From Flavisolibacter longurius (lineage in GTDB: Bacteria > Bacteroidota > Bacteroidia > Chitinophagales > Chitinophagaceae), in contig JACJGO010000025.1 of assembly GCA_014163555.1 (NCBI GenBank), positions 1 through 64,000 of the forward strand: DNA of 64,000 nucleotides, written 5' to 3'. Shown piece by piece: positions 33,470 to 41,783 of the stretch. Numbering within the stretch: the stretch's first letter is position 1; each line of letters starts with the position of its first letter. The translations under genes were made by a program, and so were the position numbers. Below the pieces are notes generated by a model that did not search any database, had not been told where the DNA came from, and saw nothing but the letters and a program-made list of their open reading frames with translations.

Positions 33470-35857
33470 ATGAATAAATTCTTGATTGTTATCCCTTTTC
33501 TGTTGAGTGCTGCCCTGGGTTTTGCGCAGCCGTCCGCCCGTATCAATTTAACTGGTAAAGTTACCGATGCCCATACCGGTGAGCCTTTGCCCGGCGCTTC
33601 CGTATTTATGGCCGATATCCGTATTGGCGCTACAGCCGATTCATTGGGCAATTACCGATTCAACAACCTTCCGGCAGGTCACCATACCATCGAGGTTTCG
33701 TATGCAGGTTTTAATTCGCAGGTTATCCATATTGATGTTTTCTCCAGTATGGTGAAAAACTTTGCCATTGCCCCTTCTGTAACCGAGCAGGCAGGTGTAA
33801 CCATAACAGGAGTGGCGCATGCTACCACACTGCGTGATGCACCCATTCCGGTATCCGTAATGCGGCGCCAGGAAATGTTACAGACACCTGCCACAAATAT
33901 TATCGATCTTATCTCCCGTCAACCGGGAGTAGCACAGGTTAGTACCGGCCCTGCAGTATCCAAGCCGGTGATTCGCGGATTGGGTTTCAACCGCGTGGTA
34001 GTGATTAATGACGGTGTTCGGCAGGAAGGGCAACAATGGGGTGCCGAACATGGTATCGAGATTGACGAACTGAGTGTGCAGCGGGCCGAAGTGCTGAAAG
34101 GCCCTTCCTCCCTGATGTACGGCAGCGATGCGCTGGCCGGTGTGGTAAACTTTGTGACCAACGTGCCGGTGCCCGAAGGAACGGTTCGGGGAAATATTCT
34201 GGCCAATTACCAGTCCAACAATGCGTTGGTAGGACTCAACGGAAACATTGCCGGCCACCTGAACGGGTTTAACTGGAATGCCTATATCACCAACCGCTCG
34301 GCAAGAGATTACCAGAATCGCTACGATGGCCGCGTACTGAACTCCCGGTTCCAGGAAACCAATTACGGCGGTTATGTAGGGCTGAACAAAAGCTGGGGAT
34401 TTAGTCACCTGATCTTTAGTGCCCTGAACCAGGATATGGGTATGGTAGAAGGCGACCGCGATGATGCCACCGGGCAGTTTCTTGTTTATCCGGAATCAGC
34501 GCTGGAACGTGTGGCTACAAAGAGTGATTTCAACAGCCGCACACCTTTGGTGCCATTTCAAAATGTACGGCACTACAAATTGGTAAGCGATAACAACTTC
34601 AATATTGGTCGCAGCCGGTTGAAGATTAACCTTTCATACCAGAACAATTTACGCAAGGAGCTTGGTGAAGTGGAACATGCCGATGAACCCCACCTGTTTT
34701 TCGATCTGAAAACGCTTGGCTATAACCTTCAATGGACACTGCCACAAAAAAAGGACTGGCAAACCACAGTTGGCGTCAGCGGTATGCAGCAGGCTAACAC
34801 CAACAAGGGCGAAGAAGCCATTATACCAGATTACAGCCTCTTTGACGCCGGTGCGTTTGTATTTATGCAGCGTTTCTTTACGCAAACAACGCTGACCGGC
34901 GGACTGCGGTTTGACAACCGGTCCATTTCATCGAAAGAAACGATGGAGCACGGGCATGAGAAATTCCAACCCTTTTCCCGGAATTTTTCCAACTTCTCCG
35001 GTAGCGCCGGTATCAGTTATCACCCGGTTGAAAAGCTGACGCTAAAGGCCAACCTGGCAAGAGGCTTCCGGGCACCAACGCTGTCTGAACTGGCGGCGAA
35101 CGGCGGACACGAAGGCACCAACCGATTCGAGTATGGCGAACGTGACCTTCGCTCCGAAAAAAGCCTGCAGGCCGATGCTGGCGTGGTGGTGGATGCCGTT
35201 CATTTCAGCTTATCGGTTAATGCATTTTACAACCGTATCAATGATTTTATTTTTTACCAGCGCCTGCAAAGCCAGGCCGGAGGCGACTCGCTGGTGACCG
35301 ATCATGGCGAAACCTTGCAGGCATTTGCTTATAACCAGCGGGATGCAAAGCTGGCCGGTGTTGAAGTACAGTTGGACCTGCACCCGCATCCACTGGACTG
35401 GCTACATTTTGAAAATACATTTTCGTTTGTGCGTGGCCGTTTTGATGAGGCGCTGGATGGCAGCAATAATTTGCCGCTGATACCAGCGGCCCGCCTGAAC
35501 AGCGAGTTGCGTTTTGATTTGAAAAAAGCGGGAAAAAGCCTGCGGAACCTTTATTTTCTGATGGAAGCTAATTCTGTTTTTGAGCAAACCAAGGCGTTTA
35601 CAGGATACAATACCGAATCCAGCACACCGGGTTATGTTTTACTGAACAGCGGTATGGGTGCCGACCTGGTTTCGCGTAAAGGAACCACGCTGGCCAGTCT
35701 TCATTTTGCTGTGAACAATCTTACCGACAAAGCCTACCAGGATCACCTGAGCCGGCTAAAGTATACGGCAGTGAACCAGGTTACCGGCCGGCAGGGGGTG
35801 TTCAACATGGGTCGTAATTTTTCGGTGAAGTTGAATGTGCCGATTAATTTTTTGTAG
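33470..35857 (+). CDS. TonB-dependent receptor (ZnuD-like) with CarboxypepD-regulatory-like domain
   Basis: A 795-residue outer-membrane receptor. Signal peptide (MNKFLIVIPFLLSAALGFAQ), an N-terminal beta-sandwich (LTGKVTDAHTGEPLPGASVF), a plug (ATNIIDLISRQPGVAQVSTG, KPVIRGLGFNRVVVINDGVR, RAEVLKGPSSLMYGSDALAGVVNF) and a 22-strand-type barrel ending with aromatic FSVKLNVPINFL. His-rich segments such as HGHEKFQPFSRNFS, plus the upstream His-rich protein, favour a metal or metal-complex ligand, but this is inference. A terminator follows at 35941-35969. Confidence 0.93.
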   Translation: MNKFLIVIPFLLSAALGFAQPSARINLTGKVTDAHTGEPLPGASVFMADIRIGATADSLGNYRFNNLPAGHHTIEVSYAGFNSQVIHIDVFSSMVKNFAIAPSVTEQAGVTITGVAHATTLRDAPIPVSVMRRQEMLQTPATNIIDLISRQPGVAQVSTGPAVSKPVIRGLGFNRVVVINDGVRQEGQQWGAEHGIEIDELSVQRAEVLKGPSSLMYGSDALAGVVNFVTNVPVPEGTVRGNILANYQSNNALVGLNGNIAGHLNGFNWNAYITNRSARDYQNRYDGRVLNSRFQETNYGGYVGLNKSWGFSHLIFSALNQDMGMVEGDRDDATGQFLVYPESALERVATKSDFNSRTPLVPFQNVRHYKLVSDNNFNIGRSRLKINLSYQNNLRKELGEVEHADEPHLFFDLKTLGYNLQWTLPQKKDWQTTVGVSGMQQANTNKGEEAIIPDYSLFDAGAFVFMQRFFTQTTLTGGLRFDNRSISSKETMEHGHEKFQPFSRNFSNFSGSAGISYHPVEKLTLKANLARGFRAPTLSELAANGGHEGTNRFEYGERDLRSEKSLQADAGVVVDAVHFSLSVNAFYNRINDFIFYQRLQSQAGGDSLVTDHGETLQAFAYNQRDAKLAGVEVQLDLHPHPLDWLHFENTFSFVRGRFDEALDGSNNLPLIPAARLNSELRFDLKKAGKSLRNLYFLMEANSVFEQTKAFTGYNTESSTPGYVLLNSGMGADLVSRKGTTLASLHFAVNNLTDKAYQDHLSRLKYTAVNQVTGRQGVFNMGRNFSVKLNVPINFL

Positions 35858-35865
35858 AGTCAACC

Positions 35866-35900
35866 AAGCCCCCACCTAACCTTCCCCGACGGGGAGGAAC
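35866..35900. repeat. C-rich repeat variant after the TonB receptor
   Basis: AAGCCCCCACCTAACCTTCC followed by CCGACGGGGAGGAAC. It belongs to the same class as the repeats at 61539-61573 and 61665-61700 and begins nine bases after the receptor stop codon, before its terminator. Confidence 0.65.
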
Positions 35901-35940
35901 AGCTAAAGCACAGCGCCTTGCTTTTGCACGATACGATTTT

Positions 35941-35973
35941 AAGCCTCTGCCAGTTTTTGGCAGAGGCTTTTTG
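35941..35973 (+). terminator. terminator of the TonB receptor gene
   Basis: AAGCCTCTGCCA and TGGCAGAGGCTT form a 12-bp stem with a 5-nt loop, followed by TTTGTTTTG. It is 84 bases past the stop, with a C-rich repeat between. Confidence 0.9.
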
Positions 35974-36030
35974 TTTTGGGTGGTAACAAAGATTTTTCTG
36001 CTGTGGATATGACAACTATTATTTTTAGAA

Positions 36031-36061
36031 CTGCCACCGGCGGTGAGGACACCGCCGGCAG
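36031..36061. repeat. GC-rich palindrome
   Basis: CTGCC..CCGGCGGT and ACCGCCGGCAG pair around a short loop (GAGGAC). It has no T run, so it is not a terminator. Confidence 0.55.
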
Positions 36062-36151
36062 ATGACCTTAAGAATGGCTGCGCATCAAAAGGCATTTATT
36101 GTAATTCACGAAATGGTGTAACCGCTTCGGGATGAAATGACAAACTTGTAG

Positions 36152-36470
36152 GTGGATGTTCGACCCCTACGGGGTCGAGGTTGTTTCTCTGCACCCTTTT
36201 CCACCGGTTGCACCGGTGGCTATTCAGGTTTGGCCCCTTCGGGGCCCGGAAGGTAAAATCAAGTCTTGGGTAATCAATCCAGATTATTGAGGGATAAATC
36301 CAGTTGCTGGTAGAGAAGAATGTTTCGTCATAATAGGTCAGGTGTACATGAAGATTTTATTAAATGCCTCTCACAATAAGCCCGAAGGGCTTTCCTGTAA
36401 ATAGCGACGGGTATAAAACCGGGCGAAAGAATGCACAAGAAGAAACCAGAACCTCGAAGGGGTTCCCTGT
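36152..36470. mobile_element. non-coding MITE-like element with multiple hairpins
   Basis: About 320 bases with no ORF but five palindromes: CGACCCCTACGGGGTCG (36161), CCACCGGTTGCACCGGTGG (36201), GGCCCCTTCGGGGCC (36232), AAGCCCGAAGGGCTT (36378) and GAACCTCGAAGGGGTTC (36449). The two ends share CGAGGTT in inverted orientation followed by TTTC. It resembles a non-autonomous palindromic element. No target duplication could be recognised. The rest of 35858-36580 holds no gene. Confidence 0.5.
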
Positions 36471-36580
36471 TTACAATACCCCTATTGGCTAATCGTAATA
36501 CTTAAAAATGCATTTGTAATTCACTTGTATAAACGTCCTCCTCCCATTTAAAATGCACAAAACACAACCGCATCGTATTG

Positions 36581-38392
36581 CTAAAGCTGGGCTGGTGCGG
36601 CAGCCACTCCTCCCCCTGAGGCGGACAGGGGGCCTGTCTTTCTCTCTCCAATCTGCTGCCGCCACATGGCATAATACAACCCTTTTTCTTCCAGCAAACT
36701 TTCATGGGTGCCGGTTTCAATGATCTCACCCCTTTCCAGCACGTAAATTCTATCGGCATGCATAATGGTAGAGAGACGGTGTGCAATAAGAATGGTGACC
36801 TGGTTTTGCAGCGAGGAAACATTGCGGATGGTTTTGCCGATCTCTTCTTCGGTCAGCGAATCCAGGGCGGATGTGGCTTCATCAAAAATGAGCAGGGCCG
36901 GTTTGCGGATAAGGGCCCGGGCAATGGAAAGGCGCTGCTTTTCGCCCCCCGATAATTTCAATCCGCCTTCACCAATCATGGTGTCAATGCCTTTTTCGGC
37001 CCGTTGCACAAGGTTCTGACAGGAGGCTTTGTACAGTGCATCCAGCAAGTCTTCTTCCGTAGCAGCCGGGTTTACAAACAGTAAATTTTCCCGGATGGTA
37101 CCGCTAAACAATTGTGTATCCTGCGTTACAAATCCAATCTGCTTGCGCAGGTCATCGAACTGGATATTGTTTTCATCCAGTCCATTGTAAAATATATTGC
37201 CTTCAGCTGGGCGATAGAGACCAACCAATAATTTCATCAGTGTAGTTTTGCCCGATCCTGATGGACCCACAAAGGCAATGGTTTCGCCTTTTTGCGTTTG
37301 AAAGCTGATATTGTCGATGGCCTTGTGTTGCGCCGTCTGGTGTTTAAAGGAAACCTTCCTGAATTCCAGTGTTTGCACAGCCCCCAGGTGTTTGGGTTGC
37401 ACCGGTTCGGCTTCCGGCTTTTTCAGCATGAGAGACTCGAAATTATTCAGCGACGCTTCGGCCTCGCGGTAGTTCAGCAAAATGTTGCCGATGTCCTGCA
37501 GCGGACCAAATACAAAAAACGAAAAGATCTGCATCGTTGCCAGTTGACCGGCCGTCAGTTCGCCTTGGTACACTACCCATAACAACATAAAAAGAATTAC
37601 CTGGCGCAGAGTATTTACAAAGGTTCCCTGCACAAATGAAATGGAGCGGATGCGTTTTACCTTGGTCAGTTCCAGTCCCAGGATCTTGTACGTATTTTTA
37701 TTCAGCCGCTCCACTTCCTGGCCGGTCAGGCCAAGGCTTTTTACCAGTTCAATGTTGCGCAGGCTTTCGGTAGTGGTGCCAGCCAATGAGGTGGTTTGCG
37801 CTACAATGGTTTTTTGAATGGTTTTTACCTTTTTACTCAGCAGGTTGGAGATCACCACCAGCATTATAATGCCGCCAAAATAAATGATGGGCAGCGACCA
37901 GTGAATGCGGGCCGCAAAAATGGCTACGAACACAATGCCCACGATGACGGTGAAAAGGATGTTTACAAACGAGTTCATGAACTTTTCTGTATCGGTACGC
38001 ACCTTTTGCAATATGCTAAGGGTTTCGCCACTGCGCTGGTCTTCAAATTCCTGGTAGGGCAGGCGCATCGCATGTTTCAGGCCATCGGTAAATACCTTGG
38101 CGCCAAACTTCTGCTGGATTACATTCAAAAAATAATCCTGGAAGTTTTTAGCAATCCGGCTGATCATGGCCACGCCGATGGATGCACCCAATAAACTCAG
38201 CACCGGACCGGCAAAACTCCAGAAGAATGAAGGATAGGTCGTTCTGTTTTGTGTGTATTGTGTAGCCAGGTCAATCAACCGGCCAAAGATGATCGGATCT
38301 ACCAGCGAAAATCCAATGTTCATGGCCGCCAGAAACAATACCAAAAACACCAGCCCTTTGTGTGGCTTCAGATACGTATACAGGATCTTCAT
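36581..38392 (-). CDS. ABC exporter, fused membrane and ATPase domains
   Basis: A 603-residue half-transporter of the MsbA/lipid-peptide exporter class. The first 310 residues have six membrane helices. The ATPase has Walker A FVGPSGSGKTTLMKLL, Q-loop FVTQDTQLFSG, signature LSGGEKQRLSIARAL, Walker B LLIFDEATSALD and the H-loop AHRLSTI. It starts 16 bases downstream of a glycosyltransferase gene, in a run of three minus-strand genes, so it probably exports a glycan or glycolipid. The last 16 residues (PLSASGGG onward) come from a C-rich repeat. Confidence 0.94.
   Translation of the reverse strand: MKILYTYLKPHKGLVFLVLFLAAMNIGFSLVDPIIFGRLIDLATQYTQNRTTYPSFFWSFAGPVLSLLGASIGVAMISRIAKNFQDYFLNVIQQKFGAKVFTDGLKHAMRLPYQEFEDQRSGETLSILQKVRTDTEKFMNSFVNILFTVIVGIVFVAIFAARIHWSLPIIYFGGIIMLVVISNLLSKKVKTIQKTIVAQTTSLAGTTTESLRNIELVKSLGLTGQEVERLNKNTYKILGLELTKVKRIRSISFVQGTFVNTLRQVILFMLLWVVYQGELTAGQLATMQIFSFFVFGPLQDIGNILLNYREAEASLNNFESLMLKKPEAEPVQPKHLGAVQTLEFRKVSFKHQTAQHKAIDNISFQTQKGETIAFVGPSGSGKTTLMKLLVGLYRPAEGNIFYNGLDENNIQFDDLRKQIGFVTQDTQLFSGTIRENLLFVNPAATEEDLLDALYKASCQNLVQRAEKGIDTMIGEGGLKLSGGEKQRLSIARALIRKPALLIFDEATSALDSLTEEEIGKTIRNVSSLQNQVTILIAHRLSTIMHADRIYVLERGEIIETGTHESLLEEKGLYYAMWRQQIGERKTGPLSASGGGVAAAPAQL
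36609..36634 (+). repeat. C-rich repeat variant coding the ABC exporter C-terminus
   Basis: CCTCCCCCTGAGGCGGACAG followed by GGGGCC. It is a variant of copies 1-3 (128, 9703, 9958). Here it is read through in the minus-strand frame as GPLSASGGG, and translation ends 28 bases beyond it. Confidence 0.7.
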
Positions 38393-38408
38393 TCTGTAAA
38401 GCTAAGGC

Positions 38409-39323
38409 CTAGAGCCGTTTTTGGTATGGCGCTATTTTCCAGCCTTTGCCCTGTACGGTTTTAAACAGGCGTTGCAGAAAGGGAAGCTCCTCGTAAGCAT
38501 TTTTTTCCTGCTGAATGGCCATTGCATCCATGAGGTGCATCTTTTTGATCAGGTTGGGAATACTTTCTTCGCCGTTAAGGGTAAAAAAAGTTTTTAATAA
38601 CTGGCGAAACTCTTTCAGGTTCCAGTAATGGGCGACCCGGTGATCGGCTGTTTTAACGGTGCCGCTTTTCTGCAAACAGTAACTAAAGGAAAACTGCTCG
38701 GCAATGTGTTTGGGAAACTTTTCATACACCACATCGGTCAGTGCCAGTACATCCTGAAGCACCGCTTTGTGACGACTGTTTAAACCTACCACACCGGCAT
38801 TGTACATCTGCAGGCTTTTGTCGAACTGCACCTGCTGGTTGTTGTAGACGAGCGGTGTGGTGGACAGAAACCGCTCCCATTTGTAAAAGGATGGGTTCTC
38901 ACCCTTGTTGATGGCGCCTTCGTATTGGTGCATGTAAAAGCTGCCATTTTCCAGGTCGTTAAGCACAGGTTCAATGGAATCTGTGAGATAGGTATCGGTA
39001 TCGCAATACAGCACATTGCCTTCAAAGCCGGCCAGAAAGTCGATCAGCATTTCAATCTTCAGGCGATGCACAAAGTTGCTCTGGCCCCGCCAGCGTTGTG
39101 CTGTTTCGGTGGTCAGCGGCTGTATGTGGAGGTGGTGAAAAAAAGGAGCGAAGTCTGAAAACACTGCCGGCGTATCGGTATAAATCACAAGGCCTGTACC
39201 AGCCGGTGGCGTAAGGTTGTATACCTGCAGGTATTTAAGAAGTGAGTACCGGCACTCATTGGTATAATCGGTTCCGCCATAAGCCTGGTAAAGAATTGCG
39301 TTTTGCATGTGCTGGTTTCTCAT
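38409..39323 (-). CDS. glycosyltransferase-like protein (GT-A fold)
   Basis: A 304-residue protein with AILYQAYGGTDYTNECRYSLL near the start and the metal-binding DxD-type motif GNVLYCDTDTYLTD near residue 120. It also has YNAGVVGLNSRHKAVLQDV, typical of nucleotide-sugar-dependent transferases. The ATG overlaps the stop of the GT25 gene (TAATG), indicating coupled translation; an alternative ATG is at 39308. It lies 16 bases before the ABC exporter. Donor and acceptor sugars cannot be read. Confidence 0.8.
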   Translation of the reverse strand: MRNQHMQNAILYQAYGGTDYTNECRYSLLKYLQVYNLTPPAGTGLVIYTDTPAVFSDFAPFFHHLHIQPLTTETAQRWRGQSNFVHRLKIEMLIDFLAGFEGNVLYCDTDTYLTDSIEPVLNDLENGSFYMHQYEGAINKGENPSFYKWERFLSTTPLVYNNQQVQFDKSLQMYNAGVVGLNSRHKAVLQDVLALTDVVYEKFPKHIAEQFSFSYCLQKSGTVKTADHRVAHYWNLKEFRQLLKTFFTLNGEESIPNLIKKMHLMDAMAIQQEKNAYEELPFLQRLFKTVQGKGWKIAPYQKRL

Positions 39324-40096
39324 TAATGGTTAATGTAGGATACAGAAGTAGTGCCAACCTGGTATTGCTGGTTGATGATCTTCGGTTGAATGATGTATGC
39401 CTTCACCAACGCATTGGTGGCGGCATGGGCCAGGAGGTTATCCGGAAAAAAACTGATCGGCGTTTGCAGTTGCAGTAAAGTTTTGGCCCCCGAAAGAGTA
39501 AGGCCGTAAGCATGCGTACAATCGTGGTAACCGGCTTTGGAAACATACAGTCCCATTTTTTTCGGGTAAAGATTGCGAATGGTGGTGTGCGAATAATTCA
39601 GGCCACCAAACATGCGCTGCAAATGATACACAGCCTTTTTCAGCGGGGCTGTTGCCGGTACGGTTTCTTTTTCGGCAAAACCAAGATAGAGCAACTCCCA
39701 GTCGGCAGGAAGTTCAGCAAGAGCAGCCGGCCAAACAGCCACTGTATTTTGATCAATCACCACATCATCTTCCAGGATCAGCACTCTTTGGTATCCTTCA
39801 GTAAGAATGGTTTTATACACCTCCACGTGGCTCCATGAACAACCGATCATACCAGGTGGCATCGGTTTGCCGTAACGGTGGTGTTTACGGGCCAGGGCAC
39901 TATTGTAGATCCCCTGCTTCTCCAGCTCTTCCACCAAAAAATCCTGTTTGTCTTTTCCGTAAAAAAGTTTATAATCCAAGCCTTCCAGTTCTTTTTGCAG
40001 ATGGGCATGCCGGTCGGTGGCACGCCGGAGCGTAATGACAAATACCATGTCAAAAAACTGGTTGATCTGCGAAAAAAAAGTGGACACATTGTTCAT
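39323..40096 (-). CDS. glycosyltransferase family 25 protein
   Basis: A 257-residue transferase of the LOS/LPS galactosyltransferase type. Motifs are FVITLRRATDRHAHLQKEL near the start, GMIGCSWSHVEVYKTI, and the DxD-like VLILEDDVVIDQ, followed by ELLYLGF and GLTLSGAKTLL. ATG at 40096 was chosen (MNNVSTFFSQINQFFDMVFV); the frame extends to 40234 without homology. It is the first gene of the three-gene minus-strand set and divergent from the GT4 gene at 40324. Confidence 0.88.
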   Translation of the reverse strand: MNNVSTFFSQINQFFDMVFVITLRRATDRHAHLQKELEGLDYKLFYGKDKQDFLVEELEKQGIYNSALARKHHRYGKPMPPGMIGCSWSHVEVYKTILTEGYQRVLILEDDVVIDQNTVAVWPAALAELPADWELLYLGFAEKETVPATAPLKKAVYHLQRMFGGLNYSHTTIRNLYPKKMGLYVSKAGYHDCTHAYGLTLSGAKTLLQLQTPISFFPDNLLAHAATNALVKAYIIQPKIINQQYQVGTTSVSYINH

Positions 40097-40323
40097 GCAG
40101 CAGGATTTTCTTCTTCCGGCAGTTGCAAAACTTGTTATTTTTCTTATTAAGTGCAGCTGCGGTTGGGATTGCGAAGATACATTGCCAAAACGTTTCGTTG
40201 ACATTGGCACAACCATACGCACAGCATCCATCAATTGTAACGGCCATCGATACCAGATTTCATGTTAGAATAAAAAAATGAGCCTATTTTTCCGCCTTAT
40301 TCCGGTTATTTTCTGACAAGTAC

Positions 40324-41460
40324 ATGAAGTCTGTTTTATTTATTTCCCTGATGAATGGCGGTGCCTGGGGCGGCAGCGAGGAGCTTTGGTTTCAAACGGC
40401 GCTGTATGCGGCCCGGAACGGCTATACCGTAGGCTGCGCCTTTTACGAATGGCCGCAAAAACAGGAACGGATCGACCAGTTGCGAAAAGCCGGTTGTACC
40501 CTGTATTTATTCAGCAACAAGGGTCGGCAAAAAAGAAGCCTGCTGGAGCGGTTGCAATACAAAATCACCAAGCGTAAGGTGCGATATTTTGCCAATCACC
40601 TGCCCCTTGCTGCATACGATCTTACCGTGATCAATTTGGGCTATCTCGAAATTATCGATCATTACTGGAAAGGTTTTTACAAGCATGTGCGCAACTATGC
40701 CTTGCTTTTTCATGTGCACGATGAAGCCGACACCATCAAAGAGAAACGAAAAGACCTCCTGCGAAAATGGGTGAAAGGCGCAACGCACAACCTCTTTGCT
40801 TCGATGCGTACCAAACAATTTTTGGAAAGAGAACTGGCCATCGAAGTTCCGAACACCGATACGTTAATTAATCCGATCTCCTTTAAAGCCCCGAATGAAC
40901 TTACGCCATATCCGCCGCTGCAAAACGGCAACTATGTTTTTGTGATGCTGGCTACCTTGGACACCCGGCGCAAAGCGCAGGACAATCTCATCTCGGCACT
41001 GTCCACACCCAAATGGAAAGAACGAAACTGGCAGTTGCATCTGTATGGCGGCGGTCTTGATAAGCAAAAGTTGCAGGCACAAGTTGCCGAAGCTGACATG
41101 GGCGAAAAAATTATTGTAATGGGACACACCTCCGATGTACGGGCTGCGCTGTCAGATACTCATTTGCTCTTGCAGGTCACTCACATTGACGCCATGCCGC
41201 TAGCCGTTATGGAAGCGTTGGCCATGAGCAGACCCTTGGCCGTAAGCAATGTAGGCGATATGCCGTTGTGGGTAGAGGAAGGCATAAACGGCTGGATCAG
41301 TGAAAATGCTGCCATTGAGCAGATCGATGCAATTCTGGAAAAGGCCTGGCAGGCCCGGGATCGTTGGGAAGACATGGGCAGGGCTTCCTTTCAACTCTTC
41401 AAAGAAAAATTTCCGCCCGTTCCGGAAGCCCATTTCCTGAAACAGTTAGGTCTTTCTTAA
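40324..41460 (+). CDS. glycosyltransferase family 4 protein, copy A
   Basis: A 378-residue GT-B enzyme. The N-terminal acceptor domain begins MKSVLFISLMNGGAWGGSEE. The C-terminal donor domain has FVMLATLDTRRKAQDNLI, GHTSDVRAALSDTHLLLQ, and the Glu-containing AMPLAVMEALAMSRPLAVSNVGDMPLWVEEGINGW, typical of GT4 retaining transferases. A paralogue 324 bases downstream shares blocks of identical DNA (139, 59 and 80 bases) separated by strongly diverged DNA. Probably acts on a surface glycan with the neighbouring transferases. Confidence 0.93.
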   Translation: MKSVLFISLMNGGAWGGSEELWFQTALYAARNGYTVGCAFYEWPQKQERIDQLRKAGCTLYLFSNKGRQKRSLLERLQYKITKRKVRYFANHLPLAAYDLTVINLGYLEIIDHYWKGFYKHVRNYALLFHVHDEADTIKEKRKDLLRKWVKGATHNLFASMRTKQFLERELAIEVPNTDTLINPISFKAPNELTPYPPLQNGNYVFVMLATLDTRRKAQDNLISALSTPKWKERNWQLHLYGGGLDKQKLQAQVAEADMGEKIIVMGHTSDVRAALSDTHLLLQVTHIDAMPLAVMEALAMSRPLAVSNVGDMPLWVEEGINGWISENAAIEQIDAILEKAWQARDRWEDMGRASFQLFKEKFPPVPEAHFLKQLGLS

Positions 41461-41783
41461 GTAAAGTTTGTTGCTGACAAAATGTTGTTTTCAACAATTC
41501 GCAAAACAGTTGCCTTGGCTTTAAATAGAAAATTCTTCTTTTTCCGTCACACGGAAACAGAAGAAGAAATTCTGTTTATTTTCCTTCAGTTTCATAAATG
41601 AAAATCTTAGCAACGATATAGTCTGTTTGTATTTCTGTGAATGAAATGGGTGCAGCTCACGTATTGAATCATCGTGAATAAAACTTCACTCAAAAGAGCG
41701 GTATCAAAAATTTTATTTTGATTTTCGGTTGAAAGCCAGAATAACTTTACTTTTCAGGCCTTTTTTAAAATAGCAACAAACAG
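41461..41783. other. intergenic region between the duplicated GT4 genes
   Basis: About 320 A/T-rich bases without an ORF. TTTTG at 41716 and TAACTTTA at 41742, 21 bases apart, may form a weak promoter for copy B. The identity between the two copies begins exactly at the ATG, so this spacer is not part of the duplicated block. Confidence 0.4.

Noticed and set aside
35858-36580. A hidden gene between the TonB receptor and the ABC exporter
   Set aside because: All frames are broken, and the region is explained by a terminator, palindromes and C-rich repeats.
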